A stretch of 64,000 nt of DNA from Myxococcales bacterium. GTDB taxonomy: Bacteria > Myxococcota_A > Polyangia > Haliangiales > Haliangiaceae. Shown here one piece after another: positions 25,470 to 34,304 of this stretch. The DNA lies in assembly GCA_011526095.1 (NCBI GenBank), contig WYBA01000166.1, positions 1-64,000 on the forward strand, written 5' to 3'. The position numbers were made by a program, and so were the translations under genes. The notes under the pieces are model-generated. The model did not search any database. It was given only the letters and a program-made list of their open reading frames with translations, and had not been told where the DNA came from. Position 1 is the first letter of the stretch; each line of letters starts with the position of its first letter.

Positions 25470-25717
25470 GGCGTGGCGCGCGCCGGCGCGCGCGGACCCG
25501 GTCGGCGCCGGCGCCGCGCGCGCTCGGTCGGCCACCCCCCACGGTCCCCGTCCTGGTGTACGGTCGGGCCCCGCTCCGACCGTCACCGCGCCGCCGCCCG
25601 CGGCGCGGCGCCGCTGCATGGCCCGACGCGCGCCCGGCTCGCCGTGGCCCGGCCACGCTCGGGGGCGCGCCGATTGACCGACCCGGCGCGGTTCAGCGAT
25701 CGTCGCCGGTGGCCCCG

Positions 25718-26197
25718 ATGCCCGCGAGACCACTGCCCGCCGGAGAGACCCTGCGCTTCATGCAACGGCTGTGGGAGGTCGCCCACGCGCTGGAGGTCCG
25801 ATCGAAGCGGATGGCCCGCACGATCGGCGTGACCGGGCCGCAGCGGCTGGTGCTGCGGATCGTGGCGCAGTCGCCGGGGTGCACCGCGCGCGACATCTCG
25901 GACACCCTCGGGCTGCACCCGAGCACGCTGACCGGCATCCTCGCGCGGCTCGAGCGCGCGGGCGCGCTGCGCCGCAAGGTCGATCCAGACGACCGCCGCC
26001 GCGCGCGGTTCGAGCTCACCGCGGAGGGAGAGCGCCTGGCGGGGGAGCGGCGCGGCACGGTCGAGGCGGCGGTCCGTCGCGCGCTCGCGCGGGTCGCGCC
26101 AGGCACGGTCGAGGCGACCGCGGCGATGCTGGCGACCCTCGCCGCCGAGCTCGAGCGCGACGACGACGCGCCGCCCCCGTCGCGTCGCCGGCGGTGA
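25718..26197 (+). CDS. MarR-family transcriptional regulator, EctR-like
   Basis: 159 residues from ATG 25718; GTG 25709 is an alternative and no strong ribosome site decides. Winged helix: GVTGPQRLVLRIVAQSPGCTARDISDTLGLHPSTLTGILARLERAGALRRKVDPDDRRRARFELT contains the recognition helix and the D-x-R-R wing typical of MarR. Dimerising helices are at both ends, with an Arg/Pro-rich tail. It is divergent from ectABCD with two strong palindromes between them, the layout described for the ectoine repressor EctR in other bacteria. A related palindrome upstream of mscS suggests a wider osmotic regulon. The effector is unknown. Confidence 0.85.
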   Translation: MPARPLPAGETLRFMQRLWEVAHALEVRSKRMARTIGVTGPQRLVLRIVAQSPGCTARDISDTLGLHPSTLTGILARLERAGALRRKVDPDDRRRARFELTAEGERLAGERRGTVEAAVRRALARVAPGTVEATAAMLATLAAELERDDDAPPPSRRRR

Positions 26198-26224
26198 CGC
26201 GCGGCGCCCGCGCCGTCGCGGGGG

Positions 26225-28534
26225 TCAGTCCGCCATCGCCTCGCGCACGCGCTCGGCCAGCCAGGTCCAGCGCTGGCGCGCGGTCGCGTTGCGCACGGCC
26301 ATGCCGATCGCGCGGCGCGAGCCGACGAGCACGACGAGCTGCTTGCCGCGGGTCACCGCGGTGTAGAGCAGGCTGCGCTGCAGCATCATGTAGTGCTGCG
26401 TCGCGATCGGGATGACGACGGCCGGGTACTCGCTGCCCTGGCTCTTGTGGACGCTGACCGCGTAGGCGTGGACGAGCTGGTCGAGCTCGCTGCGGTCGTA
26501 GACGGCGGTGCGGCCGTCGCCGAAGTCGACGCGCAACGCCGGCGGCTCGCCGCCGTCGGGGCCAGCGGGCAGCTTGCCGAGCGCGGTGATCACGCCGATG
26601 TCGCCGTTGTAGACGTTCTTGTCGTAGTCGTTCTTGAGCTGCATCACCTTGTCGCCGGTGCGGAACGTCCGGTCGCCGCGGGTGAGCTCGCCGGCGCCGT
26701 CGCGCGGCGGGTTGAGGCGCGCCTGCAGCGCGGCGTTGAGCGACGCCGTACCGAGCTCGCCGCGGTGCATCGGCACCAGCACCTGGACGGCGGCGAGCGG
26801 CTCGAACCCGAACCGCGCCGGGATCCGCTCGGCCACCAGCTCGACGACGGTGTCGCGCGCCGCGGCGGGCTCCTCGCGCGCGATGAAGTAGAAGTCCGTG
26901 GTCGGCGCGTCGGCCGCGCGCGCCTCGAGGTCGGGCGGCTCGCCGTGGTTGATGCGGTGGGCGTTGACGACGATCTGGCTCTGCGCGGCCTGGCGGAAGA
27001 TCTCGGTCAGCCGCACCACCGTCGCGGCGCGCGAGCTGATCACGTCGGCCAGCACCGCGCCGGGGCCGACCGACGGTAGCTGGTCGACGTCGCCGACGAG
27101 GACGAGCTGCGCGTCGGGCCGCAGCGCGACGACCAGCGCCTTGAACAGCGCGATGTCGATCATCGACGCCTCGTCGACGACGACGACGTCGGCGTCGAGC
27201 GGATCCGATGGCCCGCGCGCGAACACGCCCTCGTGCGGCTGGTACTCGAGCAGCCGGTGGATCGTCAGCGCCTCGCGCCCGGTCGACTCGCCGAGCCGCT
27301 TGGCCGCGCGCCCGGTCGGCGCCGCCAGCGCGACCGCGCGGCGCTGCAGCCCGGCGAGGTGGACGATCGCCTTGACGATCGTCGTCTTGCCGACGCCGGG
27401 GCCGCCGGTGATCACGACGCACTTGTCGACCGCGGCGGCGACGACCGCGGCGCGCTGCTGCGGCGCCAGCTCGAGCGTCGACGCGACCTCGAAGTCGCGC
27501 ACCGCCGCGTCGACGTCGATCGTCAGCGCGCGCGCCGGCGTCCGCGCCAGCTCGGCGAGCGCCGCGGCGGCGGCCGTCTCGACCTCCCACACCGCGGTCA
27601 GCGACACGCACGGCCCGCGGTCGCCGAGCGACTCGCGCACGATCAGCCGCGAGCCCTCGAGCGCGGCGAGCGGCTCGCGCAGCTTGTCGCGGTCGACCGC
27701 GAGCAGCTCCGCCGCCGCCACCAGCAGCGCGTCGTCGGGGACGTGGGCGTGGCCGTCCTCGGTCTGCACGCCGATCGCGTGGAGCAGCCCGGCCTCGAGC
27801 CGCGCCGGGGCGTCGCGCGCGATCCCCAGCTTCTCGGCGATCGCGTCGGCGGTCTTGAACCCGATGCCCCAGATCTCGGTGGCGAGCCGGTACGGGTTCT
27901 CGCGGATCTTCTCGATCGCCTTGTTGCCCCACTTCTTGACGATCCGCGCGGCGAACCCGGCCGACACGCCGTGGCCGCGCAGGAACACCATCACGTCCTG
28001 GGCGTGGCGGTGCTCCGCCCACGCCGCGGCGATCCGCCCGGCGCGCACCGACCCGATGCCCTCGACCTCGGTCAGCCGCTCGGGCGCGTGGTGGATGATC
28101 TCCAGCGTCTCCATCCCGAAGTGCTTGACCAGGCGCTTGGCCATCTCCGGCCCGACGCCGGGGATGCCGGCGGAGCCGAGGTACTTCTCGATGCCGACCA
28201 GCGTCTCGGGCGTGCGCGTCGCGTAGCTGTCGACCTTGAACTGCCGGCCCCACTTCTTGTCGGTGACCCAGGCGCCGTGCAGTCGCAGCGGCATGCCCTC
28301 GGGCACCTTGAGCAGGTTGCCGACGACGGTGACCGGCTCGCCGCCGGAGGTCAGCGCGAACCGCCCGACCGTGAAGCCGGTGTCGTCGGCGCGGAACACG
28401 ATCCGGTCGAGCTCGCCGTCGAGCGTGAGCATGCCGGGCGCGGGCGCGCCGTCCCCGGCGGCGGCCGACGCGGGCAGCGCCAGCCGGCCCTGGGTCGGCC
28501 CGGCGCCGCCGGGGCGATCGCGTTCGCCCGCCAT
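26225..28534 (-). CDS. recD2: RecD2-type ATP-dependent 5'-3' DNA helicase
   Basis: 769 residues. RecD2 layout: N-terminal OB-like domain ([22 protein letters not shown]), helix-hairpin-helix repeats (about 120-260, including [14 protein letters not shown]), then SF1 helicase motifs: Walker [10 protein letters not shown] (about 375-383), Walker [40 protein letters not shown] and [10 protein letters not shown]. Members not in a RecBCD complex unwind DNA 5'-3' and act in repair and replication-fork rescue. The first 34 residues before MLTLDGEL are an unconserved extension, so the true start may be that Met. It follows the PHA genes on the same strand, with 58 bases between. Confidence 0.93.
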   Translation of the reverse strand: MAGERDRPGGAGPTQGRLALPASAAAGDGAPAPGMLTLDGELDRIVFRADDTGFTVGRFALTSGGEPVTVVGNLLKVPEGMPLRLHGAWVTDKKWGRQFKVDSYATRTPETLVGIEKYLGSAGIPGVGPEMAKRLVKHFGMETLEIIHHAPERLTEVEGIGSVRAGRIAAAWAEHRHAQDVMVFLRGHGVSAGFAARIVKKWGNKAIEKIRENPYRLATEIWGIGFKTADAIAEKLGIARDAPARLEAGLLHAIGVQTEDGHAHVPDDALLVAAAELLAVDRDKLREPLAALEGSRLIVRESLGDRGPCVSLTAVWEVETAAAAALAELARTPARALTIDVDAAVRDFEVASTLELAPQQRAAVVAAAVDKCVVITGGPGVGKTTIVKAIVHLAGLQRRAVALAAPTGRAAKRLGESTGREALTIHRLLEYQPHEGVFARGPSDPLDADVVVVDEASMIDIALFKALVVALRPDAQLVLVGDVDQLPSVGPGAVLADVISSRAATVVRLTEIFRQAAQSQIVVNAHRINHGEPPDLEARAADAPTTDFYFIAREEPAAARDTVVELVAERIPARFGFEPLAAVQVLVPMHRGELGTASLNAALQARLNPPRDGAGELTRGDRTFRTGDKVMQLKNDYDKNVYNGDIGVITALGKLPAGPDGGEPPALRVDFGDGRTAVYDRSELDQLVHAYAVSVHKSQGSEYPAVVIPIATQHYMMLQRSLLYTAVTRGKQLVVLVGSRRAIGMAVRNATARQRWTWLAERVREAMAD

Positions 28535-28592
28535 CGGCGCGTTCTACCACGCCGGCCCGCGGCCGGGCCGGCTTCCTCGCGCAGGGCGCGGC

Positions 28593-29360
<768 letters not shown>

Positions 29361-29388
29361 GGGGTGTCCTCTTGCGGGCGCTATAACA

Positions 29389-30447
29389 TCAGAGCCGCGC
29401 GGCGAGCCACGCGATCAGGGCGGGATACATGTCGCGGGCGGCGCGGGTGCCGACCACGGCGCCGACGTGGCCGCCCGCGACGCGCAGCGTCGTGGTGTCG
29501 CGGGTCCCGACCTGGTCGAGCAGCGCGCACGCCGCCTCGGACGGGCAGATCGTGTCGCGGCTGGCCACGACGGCCGCCGTCGGGCAGGTGATCTTCGACA
29601 GATCGACGAGGCGGTCGCGCACGCGGTGGGTCCGCTGGATCAGGCCGTTCGCCTGGTACAGGTCCTTGATGTACGTGCGGTAGGCCTCGCCGGGGAACGG
29701 GATGTTGTCGCTGGCCCAGGTGTCGAGCGCGCGGAACGCGAGCATCGCGGCCGGATCGGCCATCAGCTCGGGCATCCCGACGTACTTGGCGATGTCCAGC
29801 GTCGGCCGCAGCGCGACGAACCCGGCCTGCATCTGGTCGGGCGAGACGCTGCCGGCGTCGGCGATCGCGTCGGCGTCGAACCACCGCCGCTCGACCATGC
29901 GGCCGAGCATCCCGGCCTTCGAGAAGTCGATCGGGCCGGCGAGGTTGACGAGCGCGGCGACGTCGCGCGGGTGCAGCGCGGTGTGGATGGCGGACAGCGT
30001 GCCGCCCATGCAGTAGCCCAGGATCGCGACCTTGTCGGCGCCGGTCTCGCGGCGGACGCGGCGCACCATGCGGCGCAGCCGGTCCAGCACGTCGGTCCAC
30101 GACAGGTAGCGGTCCTCGTCCTCCGGGACGCCCCAGTCGAGGCACCACGTGTCGATGCCGGCGTCGACGAGCGCCTCGACCAGGCTGGCGCCCGGGCGGA
30201 GGTCGAGCACGTACCAGCGGTTGATCATCGACGGGACGAGCAGGAGCGGGGTCGCGGGGGAGGCGGGCGCGGTCGCCGGGCGGACGAACCGGTAGAGGCT
30301 CGCGGTCCCTTCACGGGACACGGTCGCGCGCGGCGTGGGGGCCAGCCGCGGCGCGGGTCGAGCGTCGGCCAGTCCGGTCACCGAGGCGACCGCGTCGGTC
30401 CAGGCCTGGGTCGTGGTCCGGGGCCACTGCAGGAGGTGCTGCATCAC
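29389..30447 (-). CDS. phaC: Class III-type PHA synthase catalytic subunit PhaC
   Basis: 352 residues. Alpha/beta hydrolase with PHA synthase lipase box GYCMGG (nucleophile Cys146 instead of Ser), N-terminal LLLVPSMINRWYVLDLRPG, catalytic Asp in VASRDTICP and His in [11 protein letters not shown]. Length matches class III PhaC (about 350-360), which needs a PhaE-type partner. It polymerises 3-hydroxyacyl-CoA into storage polyester on granules. Seven bases after the phasin-like gene and 28 before the reductase, forming a compact PHA operon. A second phaC homologue lies at 39864-40985. Confidence 0.9.
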   Translation of the reverse strand: MMQHLLQWPRTTTQAWTDAVASVTGLADARPAPRLAPTPRATVSREGTASLYRFVRPATAPASPATPLLLVPSMINRWYVLDLRPGASLVEALVDAGIDTWCLDWGVPEDEDRYLSWTDVLDRLRRMVRRVRRETGADKVAILGYCMGGTLSAIHTALHPRDVAALVNLAGPIDFSKAGMLGRMVERRWFDADAIADAGSVSPDQMQAGFVALRPTLDIAKYVGMPELMADPAAMLAFRALDTWASDNIPFPGEAYRTYIKDLYQANGLIQRTHRVRDRLVDLSKITCPTAAVVASRDTICPSEAACALLDQVGTRDTTTLRVAGGHVGAVVGTRAARDMYPALIAWLAARL

Positions 30448-30454
30448 GTGCGCC

Positions 30455-30805
30455 TCAGGCCTTGAACGACTCGGTGACGCGGCGGGTGGCCTCGAGCGTC
30501 ATCTTGCGCCACTCGGTGGTGAGCGCCGCGACGTAGCCGATCGACTCGCTGGCGAGGCTCGCCAGGTCCTGCGACGCGGCGCGGGCGCGCGCGTACATCG
30601 CGTTCTCGTAGCCGGCGAGCTCGTCCCAGTACTGGTTCATCGTGCCCTGCAGGCGCAGCATGTTGTCGCGCGCCTGGGCGACGAACTGCTCGTACATCGC
30701 GGCGTTGGGCATCTCGAACTTCGGCAGCTCGAACTTCGGGGCGGCCTCGGCCTTGGGGGCGTCGGTCTTGGGGGCGTCGGTCTTCGGGGTCTCGTGCTTG
30801 GACAT
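30455..30805 (-). CDS. Phasin/PhaE-like PHA granule protein
   Basis: 116 residues. ATG 30805 was chosen because AAAGGAG (30821-30815) lies nine bases upstream. An N-terminal Lys/Pro/Asp repeat region (KTDAPKTDAPKAEAAPKFELPKFEMP) precedes a helical part rich in Ala, Gln and Met (AMYEQFVAQARDNMLRLQG), as in phasins, and ends ESFKA. Phasins coat PHA granules, and class III synthases need a helical PhaE subunit; either role fits. It is the first gene of the phaC-SDR operon and has a well-formed promoter with a TTGC-type box next to it. Confidence 0.75.
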   Translation of the reverse strand: MSKHETPKTDAPKTDAPKAEAAPKFELPKFEMPNAAMYEQFVAQARDNMLRLQGTMNQYWDELAGYENAMYARARAASQDLASLASESIGYVAALTTEWRKMTLEATRRVTESFKA

Positions 30806-30830
30806 GGTCGGTAGCTCCTTTGCTGGAGCC

Positions 30831-30859
30831 ACCCTAGGCACCGCGGTGCGGGGCGTCAA
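30831..30859 (-). promoter_or_regulatory. Sigma-70-type promoter of the phasin-phaC operon
   Basis: On the minus strand TTGACG (30859-30854), 17-base spacer, TAGGGT (30836-30831). Transcription would start near 30824, just before the AAAGGAG ribosome site. Confidence 0.6.
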
Positions 30860-30866
30860 GGCGGAA

Positions 30867-30881
30867 ATGTTGCGACGCAGC
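30867..30881. promoter_or_regulatory. Candidate PhaR box ATGTTGCGACGCAGC
   Basis: Immediately upstream of the phasin -35 element and similar to ATGTTGCAGTGCAA (30941) and ATGTTGCACCGCAA (33308). Probably bound by the PhaR-type regulator encoded at 32610-33263; inferred from the shared motif. Confidence 0.45.
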
Positions 30882-30913
30882 ACGATCGCGGGATGGTCGA
30901 GTCGCGCATAGTG

Positions 30914-30942
30914 TTGGTTTTATGTGTGTTTAGTCGCAGAAT
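30914..30942 (+). promoter_or_regulatory. Possible promoter of the MFS gene
   Basis: TTGGTT (30914-30919), 17-base spacer, CAGAAT (30937-30942) in an AT-rich stretch. A palindromic TTGCA box begins two bases later, over the expected start site. Moderate match to the consensus. Confidence 0.4.
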
Positions 30943-30943
30943 G

Positions 30944-30954
30944 TTGCAGTGCAA
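30944..30954. promoter_or_regulatory. Candidate PhaR operator TTGCAGTGCAA
   Basis: Perfect 5+1+5 palindrome located where transcription of the MFS gene should begin, a typical repressor position. Same core as the box in front of phaR. Confidence 0.55.
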
Positions 30955-31001
30955 AAAAGATCGCTTGCGCCGCGGCACGGATCCGATCTAGAAGCCAGCT
31001 C

Positions 31002-32273
31002 ATGCAAGCCGACACCTCCTCACGTGCGCTCCCCTGGTGGAAGGAACCGACCCGCGACCAGTGGGCTGCCCTGGCGGCGGCCTGGTCGGGCTGGGTGCTC
31101 GACGCGTTCGACTTCACGATCTTCCTGCTGGTGATGCCGCACATCGCCCAGGAGTTCGGCGTCGGGGTCACCGCGGTGAGCGCCTCGATCACGCTGACGC
31201 TGCTGGTCCGGCTGATCGGCGGCGTCGCCGCCGGCTGGGCGGCCGACCGCTGGGGCCGCCGCCTGCCGCTGATGATCGCGGTGGTCTGGCTCGCCGCGTT
31301 CGACGCGGCGATCGCGTTCGCCCCGTCGCTGACGTGGATCATCGTGCTGCGGACGCTGTTCGGGTTCGGCATGGGCGCCGAGTGGGCCGCGGGCGCGACG
31401 CTGGCGATGGAGAGCTGGCCGGCGCGGAGCAAGCACATCGCGTCGGGCCTGCTGCAGGCGGGCTGGCCCGTCGGCTACCTGCTCGCGGCCGCGATCTCGG
31501 CGGTCGTCGTCCCGGTGTGGGGCTGGCGCGCGCTGTTCCTGATCGCCGCGGCGCCGGCGCTGCTGGTGCTGCCGATCCGGCTGTTCGTCAAGGAGAGCCC
31601 GGAGTGGCTGGCGCAGCAGGCCGAGAAGGCGCGCGGCGTCGCGCCCCGCCCGGTGGCGGCGATCGCGCGCGCCGCGCTCGTCGAGATGCGCGGCAAGCTG
31701 ATCTGGGGCTCGCTCGTGATGGCGCTCGGCTTCGGCGTCTACTACGCGATGGGCTCCCACTACCCGACGATGCTGATGCTGGAGCGCGGGATGGACGCCG
31801 GCGAGCTCGGCCTGGTGCTGATCGTGTTCAACATCGGCATGCTCGTCGGCGCCGTCGGCTGCGGCTGGCTGGCCGAGAAGAAGGGCGTGCTGTTCACCGT
31901 CGCCGTGCCGGCCCTGCTGATGGTGCCGCTGATGCCGCTCTACGTCGGGATGGCGCCGGAGCTGCTCTACGTCGGCGCGTTCGTCGGCGGCGCCGTCGGG
32001 CTGGGCTTCTGCGGCGTCGTGCCGTCGCTGCTCACCGGCCTGTTCGACACGCGGGTGCGGGCGCGCGCGGTTGGCTTCGTCTACCACGCCGGCGCCTTCC
32101 TCGCGGCGTTCGTCCCCGTCGCCGTGGCGAGCCTCGCCGAGACGACCTCGCTGTCGCTCGCCGAGTCGATCGCGCTCGTCGGCGGCGGCTTCGAGATCGT
32201 GCTCGCCCTGGCGTTCCTCGCCTCGCGCCGCGCGGCGGCCTCGGCGATCGCCGCGCCCGCCGGCGCGCACTGA
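31002..32273 (+). CDS. MFS transporter, metabolite:H+ symporter type (NanT/PcaK-like)
   Basis: 423 residues from ATG 31002. Twelve membrane helices with MFS loop motifs (GGVAAGWAADRWGRRLPLM between helices 2 and 3, LPIRLFVKESPEWL after helix 6). The opening WWKEPTRDQWAALAAAWSGWVLDAFDFTIFLLVMPHIAQEFGV matches sialic-acid, lactate and aromatic-acid H+ symporters. It is divergent from the phasin operon across a shared control region with PhaR-type boxes, so import of a carbon source used for PHA is plausible; the substrate is unknown. A composite repeat starts 48 bases after its stop. Confidence 0.85.
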   Translation: MQADTSSRALPWWKEPTRDQWAALAAAWSGWVLDAFDFTIFLLVMPHIAQEFGVGVTAVSASITLTLLVRLIGGVAAGWAADRWGRRLPLMIAVVWLAAFDAAIAFAPSLTWIIVLRTLFGFGMGAEWAAGATLAMESWPARSKHIASGLLQAGWPVGYLLAAAISAVVVPVWGWRALFLIAAAPALLVLPIRLFVKESPEWLAQQAEKARGVAPRPVAAIARAALVEMRGKLIWGSLVMALGFGVYYAMGSHYPTMLMLERGMDAGELGLVLIVFNIGMLVGAVGCGWLAEKKGVLFTVAVPALLMVPLMPLYVGMAPELLYVGAFVGGAVGLGFCGVVPSLLTGLFDTRVRARAVGFVYHAGAFLAAFVPVAVASLAETTSLSLAESIALVGGGFEIVLALAFLASRRAAASAIAAPAGAH

Positions 32274-32321
32274 CCGCCGCGCCGCGCGGCGCGCCAGCAC
32301 GCTCGCAAGCGAGGCGCCATC

Positions 32322-32599
32322 GACTGTCAACGTCCTTCGACACGGGCCTCGCTGGCGCTCGGCCCTGCTCAGGACGAGCGGAACATCGGAGACGGAGACG
32401 GAGACGGAGACGGAAGCGGAGACGGAGACGGAGACGGAGACGGAGACGGAGACGGAAGCGGAGACGGAGACGGAGACGGAGACGGAGACGGAGACGGAGA
32501 CGGAGACGGAGACGGATGGCGAACAGGGTCGCGCAAGCACCGCTCGTCCTGAGCAGGGCCGAGCGAAAGCGAGGCCCGTGTCGAAGGACGCTGACAGTC
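32322..32599. repeat. Complete composite element: 60-bp inverted arms around (GGAGAC)n
   Basis: Left arm 32322-32381 and right arm 32540-32599 are inverted repeats identical at 57 of 60 positions, opening GACTGTCA and closing TGACAGTC. The core holds about 21 units of GGAGAC (32388-32516) with two GGAAGC variants, plus short unique flanks. It fills the 336-bp convergent gap between the MFS gene and phaR, ending 10 bases from the phaR stop. A second copy lies at 1-225 and a decayed relative at 35236-35398. There is no coding capacity. It could spread like a MITE or REP element and may also terminate transcription from both sides. Flanking GGCGCC(A/G)TC on both sides is weak evidence of a target duplication. 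Confidence 0.85.
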
Positions 32600-32609
32600 C
32601 CCGGCGCCG

Positions 32610-33263
32610 TCAGTCCTTCCGCTTGCGCTTCGCGCCAGGCTTGCCCAGCCCCTGGGCGCGCTTGAGCTCGTCGAGCTCGCGGCGCAGCGCCGCGATGTCG
32701 TCGTCGCGCCGGCGGTCGTCGCGGGCCTCGGCCGCCTCGCTCTCCTCGTCGGGTGGCGGCGGCGCCGCATACCCCGGCGGCGGCGCCGCATACCCCGGCG
32801 GCGGCGCCGCATACCCCGGCGGCGGCGGCGCCGCGAACCCGAACGGCGAGGCGGCGGCGAACGGCGAGGCCATCCACATCCGCGCCAGCGCGTCGCCGGC
32901 GCCGAGCGGCAGCGCGGCGAGCGGGTTGACCTGCGCCACCGCCTGCACGCCGCGCTTGGCCTGCAGGTACAGCTCGAGCGCGCCCGAGACGTAGCGCGAG
33001 AAGAACTCCCCCAGCCCGTCGTCGCCGAGCCGCACCATCTGCATCAGCAGCGGCGCGGGCAGCAGCCTCGCCGCCGCGCCGTTCTCCAGCACGATCTGCA
33101 CCAGCGTCGGCTGGGTCAGGTCGTCGCCGGTCTGCGCGTCCACGATCCGAACGTCGGTTCCCCCGCGGATCTTCGCCGCGAGCTCGTCCAGCGTGATGTA
33201 CCGGCTGTCCCCGGTGTCGTAGAGGCGCCGGTTGCCGTACTTCTTGATGATCGTGGGCGGCAC
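32610..33263 (-). CDS. phaR: PHA synthesis regulator PhaR (PHB_acc N-terminal family)
   Basis: 217 residues from GTG 33263 (MPPTIIKKYGNRRLYDT), the usual N-terminus of PhaR. ATG 33305 would add 14 residues but would place a regulatory box inside the gene. The DNA-binding region IIKKYGNRRLYDTGDSRYITLDELAAKIRGG is diagnostic. A second conserved region (about 70-125) follows, then a Pro/Gly/Tyr-rich repeat and a charged coiled-coil C-terminus ending in KRKRKD. PhaR binds PHA granules and DNA and releases phasin promoters when polymer forms. It sits between two PHA loci with TTGCA-type boxes at its own and other promoters, consistent with autoregulation. Confidence 0.9.
   Translation of the reverse strand: MPPTIIKKYGNRRLYDTGDSRYITLDELAAKIRGGTDVRIVDAQTGDDLTQPTLVQIVLENGAAARLLPAPLLMQMVRLGDDGLGEFFSRYVSGALELYLQAKRGVQAVAQVNPLAALPLGAGDALARMWMASPFAAASPFGFAAPPPPGYAAPPPGYAAPPPGYAAPPPPDEESEAAEARDDRRRDDDIAALRRELDELKRAQGLGKPGAKRKRKD
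32761..32823. repeat. 21-bp minisatellite x3 inside phaR
   Basis: Three exact copies of GGCGCCGCATACCCCGGCGGC in frame, encoding repeats of AAPPPGY. Copy-number change would alter linker length by seven residues without shifting the frame. Confidence 0.85.
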
Positions 33264-33275
33264 CGGGCGACCGTA

Positions 33276-33324
33276 GCTGCACTGCACAACGACAGCAAGC
33301 CCCATTCATGTTGCACCGCAAAAG
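33276..33324. promoter_or_regulatory. Two candidate PhaR boxes between phaR and the lipoprotein operon
   Basis: GCTGCACTGCACAAC (33276-33290) and ATGTTGCACCGCAAAAG (33308-33324). The second closely resembles the box at 30941-30957 (ATGTTGCAGTGCAAAAA). Their position suits PhaR autoregulation and possibly control of the divergent operon, whose -35 starts seven bases downstream. Confidence 0.5.
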
Positions 33325-33330
33325 AATGGG

Positions 33331-33359
33331 TTGACACGGCGAAGCCCGTTCCGTAGTGT
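33331..33359 (+). promoter_or_regulatory. Strong sigma-70-type promoter of the lipoprotein-hydrolase operon
   Basis: TTGACA (33331-33336), 17-base spacer, TAGTGT (33354-33359); GGGGGA precedes the ATG at 33387. Confidence 0.65.
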
Positions 33360-33386
33360 CGGCGGCGTTTCCGGGGGACCTCGCCG

Positions 33387-34304
33387 ATGCAACGCCTCGC
33401 CCTCAGCCTCGCCCCGCTCCTGCTTGCTGCGCTGCAATACGGCTGCGCCGGCAGCGCCGCGGACGCGTGCGAGCGGGACGAGGACTGCCCCTCCGGGTTC
33501 TGCCGCGCCGACCGCACCTGCGCCCCGGTCGAAGAGGGCGACGGCGGCGGCTCCGGCGACGGAGGCCCCGACGCCGCCCCGGGCGACGACACCGGCACCG
33601 CCGGCTGCGACCCGGACCTCGACGGCACGATCACCCGCGCCGAGCTTCCCCTCGCGCCCGGCCGCACGGCCACGTTCCGCGTCGCGCTCGACGCCACCGT
33701 GTCCACCGCCGGCACCCAGCTCCCCGACGGCAAGCGCGCCTGGGACCTCTCGGCCGCGCTGCCCGGCGACGTCGCCACGGAGGCCGCGCTGCTCGACCCC
33801 GATGGCCAGTGGTGGCAGGAGACGTTCCCCACCGCCACGTACGCGACGCGGCTGTCCGCCGAGGCGGACCTGCTCGGCGTGTTCGAGCTGACCGAGACGC
33901 GGCTGCGCATGCTCGGCGTCGTCTCGCCGACCGCCGGCACCACGCGCACCGAGCTGACCTACGACCCGCCGGTCGACGTGCTCGTGCTGCCGCTGACGCC
34001 GTCGTCGGCGTGGACGGTGGACACGACGATCACGGGCCTGGCCCAGGGCTTCGCGGCGTTCTACACCGAGGGCTACGAGGCGCGCGTCGACGCGCTCGGC
34101 ACGATCGACACGCCCTACGGCGAGTTCCCGGTGTCGCGCGTCGCCGTCGACCTCACGCGGACCGTCGGCGCGGTGATCACGACGAAGCGCCAGTTCGCGT
34201 TCGTGTCGGAGTGCTACTCGACGGTCGCGACGATCGTCTCGCAGGACTACGAGGCCGGCGCCGAATTCACGGACGCGGCCGAGGTGCGGAGGCTCGCGCC
34301 GTGA
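33387..34304 (+). CDS. Cys-rich lipoprotein with EF-hand-like loop, paralogue of 37030-37845
   Basis: 305 residues. Lipobox LQYGC (Cys20). Then a Cys cluster CERDEDCPSGFCRADRTC, a Gly/Asp-rich linker and a DPDLDGTITRAE loop (75-86) that fits the calcium-binding EF-hand pattern D-x-D-x-D-G-x-I-x3-E. The rest is predicted beta-rich and has no family I know. The second lipoprotein of the operon repeats the layout (PDRDGVLTADELP, ...FECFGEVARAE versus ...SECYSTVATIV), so the two are paralogues. Its stop overlaps the hydrolase-barrel fusion gene (GTGA). Probably an outer-membrane-anchored periplasmic or surface protein working with the fusion protein. Confidence 0.75.
   Translation: MQRLALSLAPLLLAALQYGCAGSAADACERDEDCPSGFCRADRTCAPVEEGDGGGSGDGGPDAAPGDDTGTAGCDPDLDGTITRAELPLAPGRTATFRVALDATVSTAGTQLPDGKRAWDLSAALPGDVATEAALLDPDGQWWQETFPTATYATRLSAEADLLGVFELTETRLRMLGVVSPTAGTTRTELTYDPPVDVLVLPLTPSSAWTVDTTITGLAQGFAAFYTEGYEARVDALGTIDTPYGEFPVSRVAVDLTRTVGAVITTKRQFAFVSECYSTVATIVSQDYEAGAEFTDAAEVRRLAP

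Larger units (their letters stand above)
25366..25717. promoter_or_regulatory. ectA-ectR divergent control region
   Basis: 352 bases between divergent ectA and the MarR-type gene, holding two related palindromes at 25388-25409 and 25448-25469 with centres 60 bp apart (a little under six helical turns). The ectA-proximal 120 bases are AT-richer than the rest. The remaining 240 bases up to the MarR start are very GC-rich and show no gene that I can support. Confidence 0.6.

Noticed and set aside
32313..32611. Target-site duplication GGCGCC(A/G)TC flanking the composite element
   Set aside because: One copy abuts the left arm but the other lies three bases away from the right arm and differs by one base; such a GC-rich 9-mer may be chance here.
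33264..33305. ATG 33305 as the phaR start
   Set aside because: It would add 14 residues absent from the usual PhaR N-terminus and place a regulatory box in the coding region; kept only as an alternative.
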